A stretch of 64,000 nt of DNA. It comes from Vibrio sp. SCSIO 43135 (GTDB lineage Bacteria > Pseudomonadota > Gammaproteobacteria > Enterobacterales > Vibrionaceae). The DNA lies in contig NZ_CP071860.1 of NCBI RefSeq assembly GCF_023716665.1, positions 682,001 to 746,000 of the forward strand, in the 5' to 3' direction. Position numbers and translations under genes: made by a program. This document shows, one piece after another, positions 17,341 through 26,472 of the stretch. Every line of letters begins with the position of its first letter. Position 1 is the first letter of the stretch. The notes below the pieces were generated by a model, which had not been told where the DNA came from, ran no database searches, and worked only from the letters and a program-made list of their open reading frames with translations.

Positions 17341-18957
17341 ATGAATCGTGTAATGATGGTATTTAAAATACTGTTTCTTAGCATATTGGTGTCCGTAGCC
17401 AATATCGCGTATGCACAACCAATCTTGGATACTCAATCCGCACTTAGTGCGGATCTAGAGACACTAAAACAAGCTCACGAAAGTGAGCAGGCTTTTCTTG
17501 AGGATGTACTTAGGCGTAAAAACGAGCGCCTAAGAGATAGAATCACAGAACAGTTAAGTAGTGGCGCGTCAGACGAGAAAGCAAAGCCAGTACTGCTCGC
17601 CCAAATTGATTTGCTGCAGGGTTTATTGGATTTAAGTGAATCGGCAATTTCGAAGCTAGCAAAGGCCTCACGAGCGGCTGCTGACGAAGACAAAGCGAAG
17701 ATTGAGTTTAGGATCCAGCGCAGAATTGCAGTGATGGACACATACTATGACCAGCTTGAAATCACGCTCAAAATGGCTGAGCAGCGCTCAATCGATGTTT
17801 CTAGTGTCCGAGATGAATTTAAGCAAAAGCTGAAGCGTAGGGTGGAGTACTTAGCCAATGCGACTTTGTACCTAGACACCCAAAAGAAAGAAACTGAATC
17901 GCGTCTTACTTATGTTAGTGAAGCGGAAAAAGCGAATCTGACAGAAGATATTGTTCGATACAACGAGCGTATCGCTATGATGGTCGTGAGTTTCGAATCA
18001 GGTATCGCACTCATGGAGGCGATGGGGCAAGACGTTACTGAATACAAGCAGTTACTACTGACCTTAACCGGTGATATCAATGCGGACGTGTTAGACATTG
18101 GTGTCGCTTATGGCCTACTCGAAGGTTGGCTGATGTCATTTAAAGAATGGGCATTCGAAAACACACCGTCAATGGTGGTTAAGCTAACGCTATTCTTAGC
18201 TATTTTGTACTTAACTCGTAAATTGTCCAAAGTAGTATCTAGTGCCGTTGGTCGTAGCGTGAAGCACTCGAAAATGGACTTTAGCGTCCTAATGCAAGAG
18301 TTCTTTGTATCGATCGCATCAAAAGCAGTTGTCTTTGTAGGCTTACTGGTAGCTTTATCGCAAGTCGGCATTGAGCTCGGTCCACTATTGACAGGTTTCG
18401 GTGTCGCGGGTGTGATCATCGGTTTTGCATTGCAAGATACTCTTTCGAACTTTGCGTCTGGACTTATGATTCTAATTTATCGCCCGTATGATGTTGGTGA
18501 TATGGTCAAAGTAGCGGGAATTCAAGGTACCGTTAAGAACATGAGCCTAGTATCGACCACGGTACAAACAATTGATAACCAACGCTTAGTTATTCCAAAC
18601 AATAAGATTTGGGGTGATGTGATCAACAACATCACAGCCGAGACTATCCGCCGCGTCGATATGGTGTTTGGCATTGGTTACGCTGATGATATCGATAAAG
18701 CTAAAGCCATCTTCATGGAGATCTTGCATGCTGACCCTCGAGTACTAAAAGACCCAGAGCCTATGGTGAAACTGCATACATTAAATGAATCTTCGGTAGA
18801 TTTTGTTGTAAGGCCTTGGGTACAAACTGATGACTACTGGGATGTGTATTGGGATGTCACAGAGAAAGTGAAGAAACGCCTAGATTCCGAAGGGATCACT
18901 ATTCCGTTCCCACAACGCGATGTTCATTTGTATACCCACAACGTTGAATCCAAATAA
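17341..18957 (+). CDS. MscS-family mechanosensitive channel with periplasmic domain
   Basis: 538 residues. Signal peptide (cut near residue 25, ANIAYA), then about 230 residues of helical, charged, probably coiled-coil periplasmic domain. Membrane helices follow at about 277-293 and 320-345, then the MscS pore helix and beta domain: GFGVAGVIIGFALQDTLSNF (about 354-373) and YRPYDVGDMVKVAGIQGTV (about 380-398), and the C-terminal alpha/beta part with FPQRDVHLY. It opens on membrane stretch to release solutes in hypo-osmotic shock. The N-terminal domain makes it longer than E. coli MscS (286). ATG follows AAGGTG. Confidence 0.85.
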   Translation: MNRVMMVFKILFLSILVSVANIAYAQPILDTQSALSADLETLKQAHESEQAFLEDVLRRKNERLRDRITEQLSSGASDEKAKPVLLAQIDLLQGLLDLSESAISKLAKASRAAADEDKAKIEFRIQRRIAVMDTYYDQLEITLKMAEQRSIDVSSVRDEFKQKLKRRVEYLANATLYLDTQKKETESRLTYVSEAEKANLTEDIVRYNERIAMMVVSFESGIALMEAMGQDVTEYKQLLLTLTGDINADVLDIGVAYGLLEGWLMSFKEWAFENTPSMVVKLTLFLAILYLTRKLSKVVSSAVGRSVKHSKMDFSVLMQEFFVSIASKAVVFVGLLVALSQVGIELGPLLTGFGVAGVIIGFALQDTLSNFASGLMILIYRPYDVGDMVKVAGIQGTVKNMSLVSTTVQTIDNQRLVIPNNKIWGDVINNITAETIRRVDMVFGIGYADDIDKAKAIFMEILHADPRVLKDPEPMVKLHTLNESSVDFVVRPWVQTDDYWDVYWDVTEKVKKRLDSEGITIPFPQRDVHLYTHNVESK

Positions 18958-18996
18958 GAGTTCACACCTTCATACTGAGAACCAAGCTCAGTAACA

Positions 18997-19022
18997 CGGC
19001 GGCCTATAAGGTCGCCGTTTTT
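18997..19022 (+). terminator. Terminator after the MscS gene
   Basis: Stem CGGCGGCC / GGTCGCCG (18997-19004 with about 19010-19017), one wobble pair, then TTTTT. It overlaps a possible TTG start at 19021 and therefore argues for the ATG at 19081 as the start of the Nudix gene. Confidence 0.65.
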
Positions 19023-19080
19023 GCACGTGACGAACTCTCTTGTGCTAGAATCGCGACAAATTAATCAATTTGCTTTTGGT

Positions 19081-19599
19081 ATGAGACATTTAAAAACCAC
19101 GGTTCACCCTGATATTGAACACCTCGATAACCAAACGGTTTATAAACGAAATGCAGCTCGCGCTATCGTTGTCGATGGAGAAGATATCTTGATGTTGTAC
19201 ACCGAACGTTATCACGACTATTCAATCCCAGGTGGTGGCCTTGATGACGGTGAAGACGTAATAGCAGGAATGGTTAGAGAGCTGGAAGAAGAAACGGGCG
19301 CGCAAAACATCCACAGCATAAAGCCATTTGGCATTTTTGAAGAGTTTCGTCCGTGGTATAAAGATGACGCAGATGTCATCCACATGATTTCGTATTGCTA
19401 CACCTGCAAAATCAATCGAGAACTTGGCGAGACCAACTACGAAGATTACGAGATCAAAAACGGAATGAAACCGGTTTGGATTAATATCCACGACGCGATT
19501 GCCCACAATGAAAAAACCATTGCTGAGAGCGACAAGAAAGGTATGAGCATCGAGCGAGAAACATTCCTGCTTCAGCTTGTCGCAAAAGAGATGCTATGA
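19081..19599 (+). CDS. Nudix hydrolase
   Basis: 172 residues from ATG 19081 (MRHLKTTVHPDI). An in-frame TTG at 19021 sits in the upstream terminator and is rejected. The Nudix box is intact: GGLDDGE...REL.EEETGA (G-x5-E-x7-RE-U-x-EE-x-G-U), around residues 50-72. Nudix enzymes cleave nucleoside diphosphates linked to another group; the substrate here (NDP-sugar, oxidised nucleotide, or other) cannot be read from sequence. Single gene, closed by a terminator about 34 bases downstream. Confidence 0.85.
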   Translation: MRHLKTTVHPDIEHLDNQTVYKRNAARAIVVDGEDILMLYTERYHDYSIPGGGLDDGEDVIAGMVRELEEETGAQNIHSIKPFGIFEEFRPWYKDDADVIHMISYCYTCKINRELGETNYEDYEIKNGMKPVWINIHDAIAHNEKTIAESDKKGMSIERETFLLQLVAKEML

Positions 19600-19632
19600 A
19601 ATAGCTTCTTTGACATAGCACAATAACAAAAA

Positions 19633-19663
19633 AGCCCGAAACTCAATGAGTTCGGGCTTTTTT
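19633..19663. terminator. Bidirectional terminator between Nudix and tmaR genes
   Basis: AGCCCGAA / TTCGGGCT stem (19633-19640 with 19651-19658) around CTCAATGAG, itself partly paired, with A run before and T run after. Suited to end both converging transcripts. Confidence 0.8.
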
Positions 19664-19719
19664 CATTCAAGTGGTAAGGTGCTATAAGACCAGTCTTACC
19701 GCATCACAAACACAAAGGG

Positions 19720-20034
19720 TTACTTCTTACCTTGAGTCTGTTTGTCTTCTTCTGTTAGCTCGCGAATGCGACGGCTGATGTCGCGACGTGCTTTAGAGAT
19801 TTCAGCACTCTTGATGATGTGGTCATCGACACGGTCTTCGTAATCCGCTTTCATGTTTTTGATGATAGCAACGATCTCGTCGTGGCTCATATCAGACTTG
19901 ATGTAGTCTAGTAGGTTCTCAAGTAGATCAACACGCTTGCGGTTGTCACGAACTTTCTTTTCGTTATCTAGAAGTTCACGCTTCAGTTTGTTTTTACGAC
20001 GTGCTTGGTTCACGATTTCAAATACACTACTCAT
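19720..20034 (-). CDS. tmaR: Pole-localiser protein TmaR (DUF496, YeeX)
   Basis: 104 residues from ATG 20034, which has a good ribosome site (AAGGAACCT); an upstream in-frame start at 20067 is less likely. Aligns along its length with E. coli YeeX/TmaR: RRKNKL...REL, KKVRDNRKRVDLLENLLDYIK and KADYEDRVDDHIIK. All predicted helical. In E. coli TmaR clusters at the pole and there sequesters PTS Enzyme I when a tyrosine (Tyr72, in GDYED) is phosphorylated. The equivalent Tyr65 is present here in ADYED, so that mode of control may be kept; that is inference. Confidence 0.85.
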   Translation of the reverse strand: MSSVFEIVNQARRKNKLKRELLDNEKKVRDNRKRVDLLENLLDYIKSDMSHDEIVAIIKNMKADYEDRVDDHIIKSAEISKARRDISRRIRELTEEDKQTQGKK

Positions 20035-20220
20035 AGGTTCCTTTTCCCTAGATTTATTAACTGTCAACGATTAAAGCATAACAATAGAGTCCAGAACAGT
20101 CTTAAGATCAATCCAAACGGTATCTTGACGATTTAATCATCAACTGGGCTAAATCCGTTTGTCATCTTCTCTTTTATCAATATATTATGCTTGCAGTTAG
20201 AGAAGTTTGTACCACGTACT

Positions 20221-20418
20221 ATGCAAGAATCAGAGATCATTCTTCCACCAATAGAGAATGAGAAAGTTGCCCCTTTGGTTAATGAGCGCCTACGGTTAGC
20301 TTACCAAAGTGAGAGCAAGCAATTGGAAGTCGTTGAAGTGGAATTAAGCCGTGCGAAAGTCTTCATGATTGATGAACACGGTAACATGAAAAAGGTATCA
20401 CTCTTGGCAGAGCATTGA
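20221..20418 (+). CDS. Small conserved-looking protein, unknown function
   Basis: 65 residues from ATG 20221 (MQESEIILPP), the only in-frame ATG near the start; an upstream TTG at 20191 would add ten residues. No clear ribosome site precedes either. It is acidic in the first half and has EVELSRAKVFMIDEHGNMKKVSLL at the end, which looks like a small beta/alpha fold. It lies just upstream of the YceH gene (38 bases) and could be co-transcribed. I know no family. Confidence 0.5.
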   Translation: MQESEIILPPIENEKVAPLVNERLRLAYQSESKQLEVVEVELSRAKVFMIDEHGNMKKVSLLAEH

Positions 20419-20455
20419 GCCCTGTGAGAGAAGCGGAATAGAAAAGGATATGAAC

Positions 20456-21115
20456 ATGACTATTGAGTTGACAGCGATTGAAGCACGTATCATTGGCTGC
20501 TTAATCGAAAAAGAAGTAACCACACCTGATTACTATCCCTTGACGTTAAATGGCCTCACAACAGCCTGCAATCAAAAAAGTAATCGAGAGCCTGTTATGG
20601 CGCTTTCGGATGCAGAAGTACAGGATGCACTGGAAGGTTTGATTGCTAAGCGTTTGGTGAGCGATGAAAGTGGCTTCAATAGTCGTGCAAGTAAATACCA
20701 ACACCGTTTCTGCAACACTGAGTTCGGTGACTTAAAACTGACTGAGCAAGAGAAAGGCATTGTTTGTTGCATGCTGTTACGAGGTCCTCAAACGCCAGGA
20801 GAGCTTCGCACTCGAACTAACCGCTTGTGCCAGTTTGGTGATGTAAAAGAAGTGGAATCGGTGCTCGACGCGATGGCCTCACGTGAGTCTGGAGCGCTGG
20901 TGGTTAAACTCCCAAGGGAAGCAGGAAAACGAGAGTCGAGATACCAGCACTTGTTCAGTGGTGAAGTAGACATTGAAGCATTGGCACAATATGCCGCACC
21001 TGCTGCACCAGTAGCCGCTTCGAATACGAGACTTGATGAACTGGAGAGTGAAGTCGCTGCTCTTAAACAAGAACTGGCTGAACTTCGCAGCCTAGTCAAT
21101 GACCTCACCAGCTAA
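20456..21115 (+). CDS. yceH: YceH-family protein (DUF480)
   Basis: 219 residues from ATG 20456, the better spaced from AAAAGG; ATG 20450 is an alternative. Residues 1-170 form the two winged-helix-like DUF480 repeats: IEARIIGCLIEKEVTTPDYYPLTLNGL at the start and CCMLLRGPQTPGELRTRTNRL in the middle. The last 40 residues are an Ala-rich linker plus a coiled-coil (LDELESEVAALKQELAELRSL). YceH is conserved in gamma-proteobacteria; no firm biochemical role is known to me. Overlaps the next gene by 17 bases. Confidence 0.85.
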   Translation: MTIELTAIEARIIGCLIEKEVTTPDYYPLTLNGLTTACNQKSNREPVMALSDAEVQDALEGLIAKRLVSDESGFNSRASKYQHRFCNTEFGDLKLTEQEKGIVCCMLLRGPQTPGELRTRTNRLCQFGDVKEVESVLDAMASRESGALVVKLPREAGKRESRYQHLFSGEVDIEALAQYAAPAAPVAASNTRLDELESEVAALKQELAELRSLVNDLTS

Positions 21116-21416
21116 TATGTCCTCCAATACAGGCATTTGTGAGTGGTATGCTTATTTCGTGCGAATGCCGAACAACGCGCTCTACTGCGGTATTACAACC
21201 GACGTAGAGCGTCGTTTTTCTCAGCACTGCCAAGGTAAAGGCGCAAAAGCGTTAAAAGGAAAATCACCACTCACTCTAGTTTGGAGTGAAAGCGCTGGAA
21301 CGACCCGAAGTGATGCGACAAAGTTAGAGCTGTATTTAAAGCGATTACCAAAACAGACTAAAGAAGCATTGGTCAGTGGTGAGCTGTCCTTGACGCAGGT
21401 CGTTGAAGCTAATTGA
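21099..21416 (+). CDS. GIY-YIG family nuclease-like protein (YhbQ type)
   Basis: 105 residues; starts inside the YceH gene (17-base overlap), ATG 21099 or 21117. The fold is recognised from WYAYFVR...LYCGITTDVERR and GKGAKALKGK, close to E. coli YhbQ. The GIY motif is the relaxed YAYF/YCGI form seen in YhbQ proteins, and the Arg of the second helix is present (DVERRFSQH). YhbQ-type proteins are small endonuclease-like proteins of uncertain substrate, probably DNA processing. Probably co-transcribed with yceH. Confidence 0.8.
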   Translation: MTSPANMSSNTGICEWYAYFVRMPNNALYCGITTDVERRFSQHCQGKGAKALKGKSPLTLVWSESAGTTRSDATKLELYLKRLPKQTKEALVSGELSLTQVVEAN

Positions 21417-21488
21417 TTAATTTTTATGTGGTGATTCAAAGTATGTATTAACCTTGTTTATGGGAACATAAAAAAGGTTGGTAAGGAA

Positions 21489-22646
21489 ATGAAACAACTA
21501 ACAAAATTATCAGTGGTGGTAGGGGCTTCTTTGGTGACGATGGCTGCACAGGGTGCGACTGCTGTCTCCGATGCGCGTGGTAATGGTATGGGTAATACCG
21601 GTGTCACAACAGCAGATTACCTGTTAGCTCCTTTCTACAATCCTGCACTTGTCGCGGTGTACCGGGATAGGGACAATATAGGGATACTGTTTCCAGCACT
21701 TGGTATCAATGCTCGCGATACCGATGAATCTCTAGATACTATTGACTCCCTTCAAGATTCGATAAACGAATTCGAAAACACTAATACGCCGTCTCCGGAA
21801 CTCATTTCGCGGATGAACGGTTATCTGGACGATCTTGAAAATGACAAGCCTCTGGCTATTTCTGGTGGTGCAGCGGCAGCTGTGGCGATTCCATTCGATG
21901 TTGTTTCAAGTAACTTCTTTGTTCGTGGTTATGCAGAAGTTATCGCTAGCCCAGAAATATCCGAGAATACGGGAGATACCCCTTCCGCGGTAGAAACACG
22001 CTATGAGACATCTTCAGTAGATCTTATTGCATTCGGATATACCGAACTCGGCCTAGCCCTCGCAAAAAGAATGAAGCTTGGAGGTCAGGATGTGTCGTTT
22101 GGTATTACGCCCAAATTCCAACAGATGCGGACTTATAAGCAAGACATCTCTATCGAAGATTTTGACATCAGCGATTATGACCAAAGTGAAACATCTAAGA
22201 ATGCGTTTAACATGGACCTCGGGGCCGTGTGGTTATACAACAACTACCGGGCGGGGGTAGTGGTAAGAGATTTGTTCTCACAGGAAATCGACACATTGGA
22301 TGTCAGTGGCGTAAGTACATACCACTTAGATACACAAGTTACCTTGTCAGGCGCCTATGTACATAACCTATTTGTACTGACTACTGACTGGGACCTGACC
22401 AAACAAAAACGATTTAGTGGCGTTAATGATGATACGCAGTTCTTACGTTTTGGCGGAGAAGTCAACGCATGGGGCTGGGCACAAGCACGTATTGGTTATG
22501 AAATTGAAATGGAAGATACATTAGACGATTCCGTCACTTTTGGTGTTGGGATCAGTCCCGGAGATCTCGTAAGCTTTGATCTTGCAGGGAGTTATGCGGG
22601 AGATAATCAATTCGGTGCATCGGCTAATTTGGCCTTTACATTTTAA
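21489..22646 (+). CDS. TraF-like (PF13729) outer-membrane protein, not conjugation
   Basis: 385 residues with a signal peptide (cut near residue 23, AAQGATA). Beta-rich with many alternating strands and a terminal phenylalanine (GASANLAFTF), typical of an outer-membrane barrel. The DARGNGMGNTGVTTADYLLAPFYNPAL stretch (about 28-55) is the family signature that databases name after the F-plasmid TraF. In vibrios this family is chromosomal and the conjugation name is a transfer label. No transfer genes lie nearby. Function unknown; possibly a transport channel similar to FadL-like barrels (also with an N-terminal NPA motif). Confidence 0.65.
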   Translation: MKQLTKLSVVVGASLVTMAAQGATAVSDARGNGMGNTGVTTADYLLAPFYNPALVAVYRDRDNIGILFPALGINARDTDESLDTIDSLQDSINEFENTNTPSPELISRMNGYLDDLENDKPLAISGGAAAAVAIPFDVVSSNFFVRGYAEVIASPEISENTGDTPSAVETRYETSSVDLIAFGYTELGLALAKRMKLGGQDVSFGITPKFQQMRTYKQDISIEDFDISDYDQSETSKNAFNMDLGAVWLYNNYRAGVVVRDLFSQEIDTLDVSGVSTYHLDTQVTLSGAYVHNLFVLTTDWDLTKQKRFSGVNDDTQFLRFGGEVNAWGWAQARIGYEIEMEDTLDDSVTFGVGISPGDLVSFDLAGSYAGDNQFGASANLAFTF

Positions 22647-22673
22647 TGACAATTGTTCATTAACTGAGCGTAA

Positions 22674-22706
22674 GTGATTGGAATAAAATAATTTTGTTCC
22701 AATCAC
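22674..22706. promoter_or_regulatory. Long hairpin upstream of luxP
   Basis: A perfect 10-bp inverted repeat GTGATTGGAA / TTCCAATCAC (22674-22683 with 22697-22706) encloses a second AT pairing (AAAAT / ATTTT), giving a nearly continuous stem of about 16 bp. No T run follows, so it may be a protein site or RNA structure rather than a terminator. A perfect TATAAT lies at 22748-22753, 25 bases before luxP, without a clear -35. Confidence 0.45.
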
Positions 22707-22777
22707 TATGACCTACGGTATTAAGCGGATAAGATAGGCTCACAACGTATAATTGGCTATTTTTCAAGAAGGCAGGA

Positions 22778-23875
22778 ATGAATAATTTTATAAAAATATC
22801 ACTGCTCACATGTTGCACACTCGCTAACTCGGCACAATCGGCTCAGGCTTTAACCGACTACTGGAGCTATCAAGATTTCCTTGATGCTTATCCACAGCAG
22901 GCTGAATTGACTCAGTCTTTAGCATCGACGGTGCGCGAGCGCCCTATCATGCTCAGCCAAGAGCAGTCAGAGCCTGTTCATATTTCAGTGGTTTATCCGG
23001 GTCAGCAAATTTCCGATTATTGGGTTCGGAATATCCAGGCATTTGAGACTCGGCTGGAAAAGCTTGGTGTTCAATATCAAATTAACCAAGTGTTTACTCG
23101 CCCAAATGTAGATGTTCGTCAACAGAGCTTGTCGTTAATGGAGGCGGTGAAAAACAAGTCTGATTACTTAATCTTCACGCTTGATACGACTCGTCACCGT
23201 AAGTTCGTAGAACATGTTCTTGCTGCGAATAACACAAAATTGATTTTGCAGAATATCACCACGCCACTCAGAGCTTGGGAAGACCGCCAACCTTTTATGT
23301 ATGTTGGTTTTGACCACGCAACGGGTACGCGAGTGCTGGAAGATTACTACAGAGAAAAGTTCCCAGAAGGTGGGGATTACTCCGTTTTATACTTCTCGGA
23401 AGGTTACGTGAGTGACGCGCGTGGCAATACCTTTATTGAAGAAATGACTCATCATGATAAATACCAACTGAAGTCGTCGTTTTACACCAAGGCGACTCGA
23501 GAAAGTGGCTATCAGGCAGCATTGAATGCGATTGAAAAGCAGCCTGATGTATCGTTCATTTATGCGTGTTCAACTGATGTGGCTTTGGGCGCAGCAGATG
23601 CTCTAAAAGAACTCAACCGTACTGATATCGTATTGAATGGTTGGGGCGGCGGCAGTGCCGAGCTTGAAGCAATTAAGAACAACGAACTTAATGTGACTGT
23701 AATGCGCATGAACGATGACACTGGCATTGCGATGGCTGAAGCCATCAAATGGGATTTGGAAGGCAAGCCTGTACCGCAGGTATATTCGGGTGACTTTGAA
23801 CTTGTGACTGCAGAAGACAGTCAGGAGAAAATAGACGGATTGAAAAAGAGAGCATTTAGGTATTCAGACCAGTGA
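22778..23875 (+). CDS. luxP: AI-2-binding periplasmic protein LuxP
   Basis: 365 residues with a signal peptide (about 1-23). It aligns closely with V. harveyi LuxP: YPGQQISDYWVRN (73-85), LDTTRHRKFVEHVL, ACSTDVALGAADAL, GWGGGSAELE and MRMNDDTGIAMAEAIKWDLE. Residues known to contact furanosyl-borate AI-2 (Gln77, Ser79, Trp82 by the V. harveyi numbering, which matches here) are kept. LuxP binds AI-2 in the periplasm and controls the partner sensor LuxQ. Good ribosome site (AAGAAGGCAGGA). Ends with a 4-base overlap with luxQ. I first read it as TorT, but the match to LuxP is far better. Confidence 0.93.
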   Translation: MNNFIKISLLTCCTLANSAQSAQALTDYWSYQDFLDAYPQQAELTQSLASTVRERPIMLSQEQSEPVHISVVYPGQQISDYWVRNIQAFETRLEKLGVQYQINQVFTRPNVDVRQQSLSLMEAVKNKSDYLIFTLDTTRHRKFVEHVLAANNTKLILQNITTPLRAWEDRQPFMYVGFDHATGTRVLEDYYREKFPEGGDYSVLYFSEGYVSDARGNTFIEEMTHHDKYQLKSSFYTKATRESGYQAALNAIEKQPDVSFIYACSTDVALGAADALKELNRTDIVLNGWGGGSAELEAIKNNELNVTVMRMNDDTGIAMAEAIKWDLEGKPVPQVYSGDFELVTAEDSQEKIDGLKKRAFRYSDQ

Positions 23876-26445
23876 GATTTTTGAGCGAAAAGTTAAGGCC
23901 TAAAACGAGAAACCTAGCGACACTGATTTCAAGATCGGTGTTTGTGGTGATCGCGGCATTAACACTGATAGTGTTGTTTCAAAACTATCAGGTTAGCTCA
24001 CAGCTTATTTCAGAAGAAATCAAACGGACAACCAAACAAACCTCCAGCTTAGTTCAAGGGATCGTCAACTTTAAGCTCACGTCTTTACAGATTCAGCAAG
24101 ACAGTTACAGCAGAAATGACACCTTGGTCAAAGCAATACGCGCCAGTCTTCAGGGGGAAATCAGTCAGTTCTTCGATAGTGTTGATGAAACGGAACCGGA
24201 TTACACACCGGACTTTCGTTACATCACCATCAATAATCAGTTAATTTGGGATGACTCTAGTTACCAGTTCTATGGGATGGAAACGTCGGCTTTAGCGCAG
24301 CTGAGCCAAGATATGACATTGAGCAGTAACTGGCACATAACTCAGGTACCGTCTTCTCTAGGAGCTCGCTATATTTTGGCGCGCAAGACGCCGATAGTGG
24401 ATAGTGCGAGTGGTGAAGTGATGGCTACACTACACATCGGTGTTGTACTTAACAACAACTTTGGTTTGATTGAAGCATTAAAAAGGGGCAGTAACTCCGA
24501 AAATGTATTGATGCTAGTGGGTTCTCAAGTCATTGCATCAACGCTATCGAAGAAAGATGATTATACACAGCTCGATGTCATCAATCAGTTTGCAGAGCAC
24601 GACAATACGTCTGCATACTTAGTCGGAGAAACTGAAATCCGTATTAATGGTGTGCCGACGTATCTGTCTGTATACACTGTCCAAAATAACGACTCTATTC
24701 TACAGTTCAAGCGACACCACTATTTTGGGATATTGACGCTTTTGGCTCTCATGAGTGTTGTTGCTGTGACCACCCGATATTGGATTCAACGTAGAGTCAC
24801 CCAAGAGTTAGGCTCGTTAATGCAGTACACTTCAGATACGGTTGAAAGGCGTTATATTGAGCCGTTTAATGGCAGCAAGATCGAAGAGTTCGACCAAATT
24901 GGTCAAGCATTAGAGTTGTCCTTTAAGCGCTTGACTGAACAAGAAAAGCAATTTGAAGATCTGTTTAATTTCTCTCTTTCACCAATTCTTGTGTGGAATC
25001 GTGAAGGGCGAGTGATCAAAATGAACCCTGCGGCTCAAAAATACTTCAACGCAAGTAAAGTTGAGGACCCAACTTTCCATCAATTGGTTGAAAAGCTACT
25101 TCCTCAAGTCATGATGGCTGCACGTGGTGCGACGCTGACTGGCCTCAATATTCCTTTAAATGACAAAGTCTTTCGATGGAATTTGTCGCCAATTAGAGTT
25201 GAACATCAAACACAGCACATTCTGGCTCAGGGACAAGACATCACGTCACTTATCCTCGCTGAACAGCAAAGTGAGACTGCTCGATTAGAAGCGGAAGAAT
25301 CGGCTCGCGTTAGGGCTGATTTCTTGGCTAAGATGAGCCATGAACTTCGCACACCGCTTAATGGTATTTTAGGTGTCTCCCAGTTACTTAAACGTGGGTT
25401 GAATGAGCCTGAACAGAAAGAACACGTGGACATACTTTGCAATAGTGGCGAGCACCTATTGGCGGTACTGAACGATATTCTCGATTTTTCTAAAATAGAG
25501 CAAGGTAAGTTCAATATTCAACACACTGAATTTCGTTTAATTGAAACGAACCAAGCGGTCGAAAAAATATTCTCTCCACTTTGTGACGAAAAGGGGATCT
25601 CCTTGTCGGTTCAAACAGACTTTGAGCCAGACATTATCCTCAACAGCGATCAGGTTCGTCTCAACCAAATCTTGTTCAATTTGGTAAGTAACGCGGTGAA
25701 GTTCACTCACCAAGGCTTTGTTAATGTGTTGGTTTCTTTAAAGACCACCGATAAACAGAGCCAGTTAAGCGTAGTAGTAGAAGATAGTGGTATCGGAATA
25801 TCAAAGAATAAAACGGACACGATCTTTGAGCCATTTGTTCAGGCTGAATCAACAACCACGCGCGAATATGGAGGAAGCGGCCTAGGATTGACGATAGTGA
25901 ATAGTTTGGTTGACTTGCTTGGTGGTACGATCGACGTTCACAGTGAGCTGGGCCGTGGCTCTCGCTTTGAGGTGGTGATACCAGTAGATGTCGTCGATTG
26001 TCACGGTTCTAAACCCAATACCGCCAATGATGTTAACCCTGATGAACTGTTCGACAGGCAGCTTAGCGTTTTGCTGGTGGAAGACAATCACACCAATGCA
26101 TTTATTGCCAAAGCATTCTGTGAGAAATATGGCATGGAGGTGACTTGGGTCCAAGATGGAATCCAGTCGATTGAAAGCGTCCAAAAACACCAATATGACC
26201 TCGTACTGATGGACAATCAGTTGCCAAATCTTGGTGGCGTTGAAGCAACACGAATTATAAAAGAAGAGCTGCAATCAGAAGTGCCAGTATTTGCCTGTAC
26301 CGCCGATGGTATGCTCGACACTAAGCGAGAATTTCTTGCAGCGGGTGCCGATTATGTGTTGGTTAAACCGCTTAAAGAAAAAGCGCTATTTGACGCGTTT
26401 ATGTATTTAAAATCTCATTACTTAAGCGACGATTTAGTCGAATAG
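23872..26445 (+). CDS. luxQ: LuxQ hybrid sensor kinase/phosphatase (AI-2)
   Basis: 857 residues; GTG start overlaps the luxP stop. Two membrane helices (about 22-42 and 283-303) bound a periplasmic domain like LuxQp (TPDFRYITINNQLIWDD, SSNWHITQVPSSLGARYILARKTP). Inside follow a PAS domain (about 358-460), HisKA with FLAKMSHELRTPLNGILGV (phosphoacceptor His490), HATPase (NLVSNAVKF, GSGLGLTIV) and a receiver with Asp781 (LVLMDNQLP). At low AI-2 it acts as kinase toward LuxU, and at high AI-2 as phosphatase. Length and residues match V. harveyi LuxQ (859, His492, Asp784). No LuxU/LuxO genes are in this window. Confidence 0.93.
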   Translation: MRFLSEKLRPKTRNLATLISRSVFVVIAALTLIVLFQNYQVSSQLISEEIKRTTKQTSSLVQGIVNFKLTSLQIQQDSYSRNDTLVKAIRASLQGEISQFFDSVDETEPDYTPDFRYITINNQLIWDDSSYQFYGMETSALAQLSQDMTLSSNWHITQVPSSLGARYILARKTPIVDSASGEVMATLHIGVVLNNNFGLIEALKRGSNSENVLMLVGSQVIASTLSKKDDYTQLDVINQFAEHDNTSAYLVGETEIRINGVPTYLSVYTVQNNDSILQFKRHHYFGILTLLALMSVVAVTTRYWIQRRVTQELGSLMQYTSDTVERRYIEPFNGSKIEEFDQIGQALELSFKRLTEQEKQFEDLFNFSLSPILVWNREGRVIKMNPAAQKYFNASKVEDPTFHQLVEKLLPQVMMAARGATLTGLNIPLNDKVFRWNLSPIRVEHQTQHILAQGQDITSLILAEQQSETARLEAEESARVRADFLAKMSHELRTPLNGILGVSQLLKRGLNEPEQKEHVDILCNSGEHLLAVLNDILDFSKIEQGKFNIQHTEFRLIETNQAVEKIFSPLCDEKGISLSVQTDFEPDIILNSDQVRLNQILFNLVSNAVKFTHQGFVNVLVSLKTTDKQSQLSVVVEDSGIGISKNKTDTIFEPFVQAESTTTREYGGSGLGLTIVNSLVDLLGGTIDVHSELGRGSRFEVVIPVDVVDCHGSKPNTANDVNPDELFDRQLSVLLVEDNHTNAFIAKAFCEKYGMEVTWVQDGIQSIESVQKHQYDLVLMDNQLPNLGGVEATRIIKEELQSEVPVFACTADGMLDTKREFLAAGADYVLVKPLKEKALFDAFMYLKSHYLSDDLVE

Positions 26446-26472
26446 CATTCTCTTACCTGTCACACCGTTCTT

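Noticed and set aside
21489..22646. Conjugation gene traF as a sign of a plasmid or ICE
   Set aside because: Beta-barrel family that only carries the TraF name; no other transfer genes nearby.
22778..26445. First reading as TorT/TorS
   Set aside because: Motifs and length fit LuxP/LuxQ of V. harveyi much better; the true TorT/TorS-like pair is at 34383-38400.
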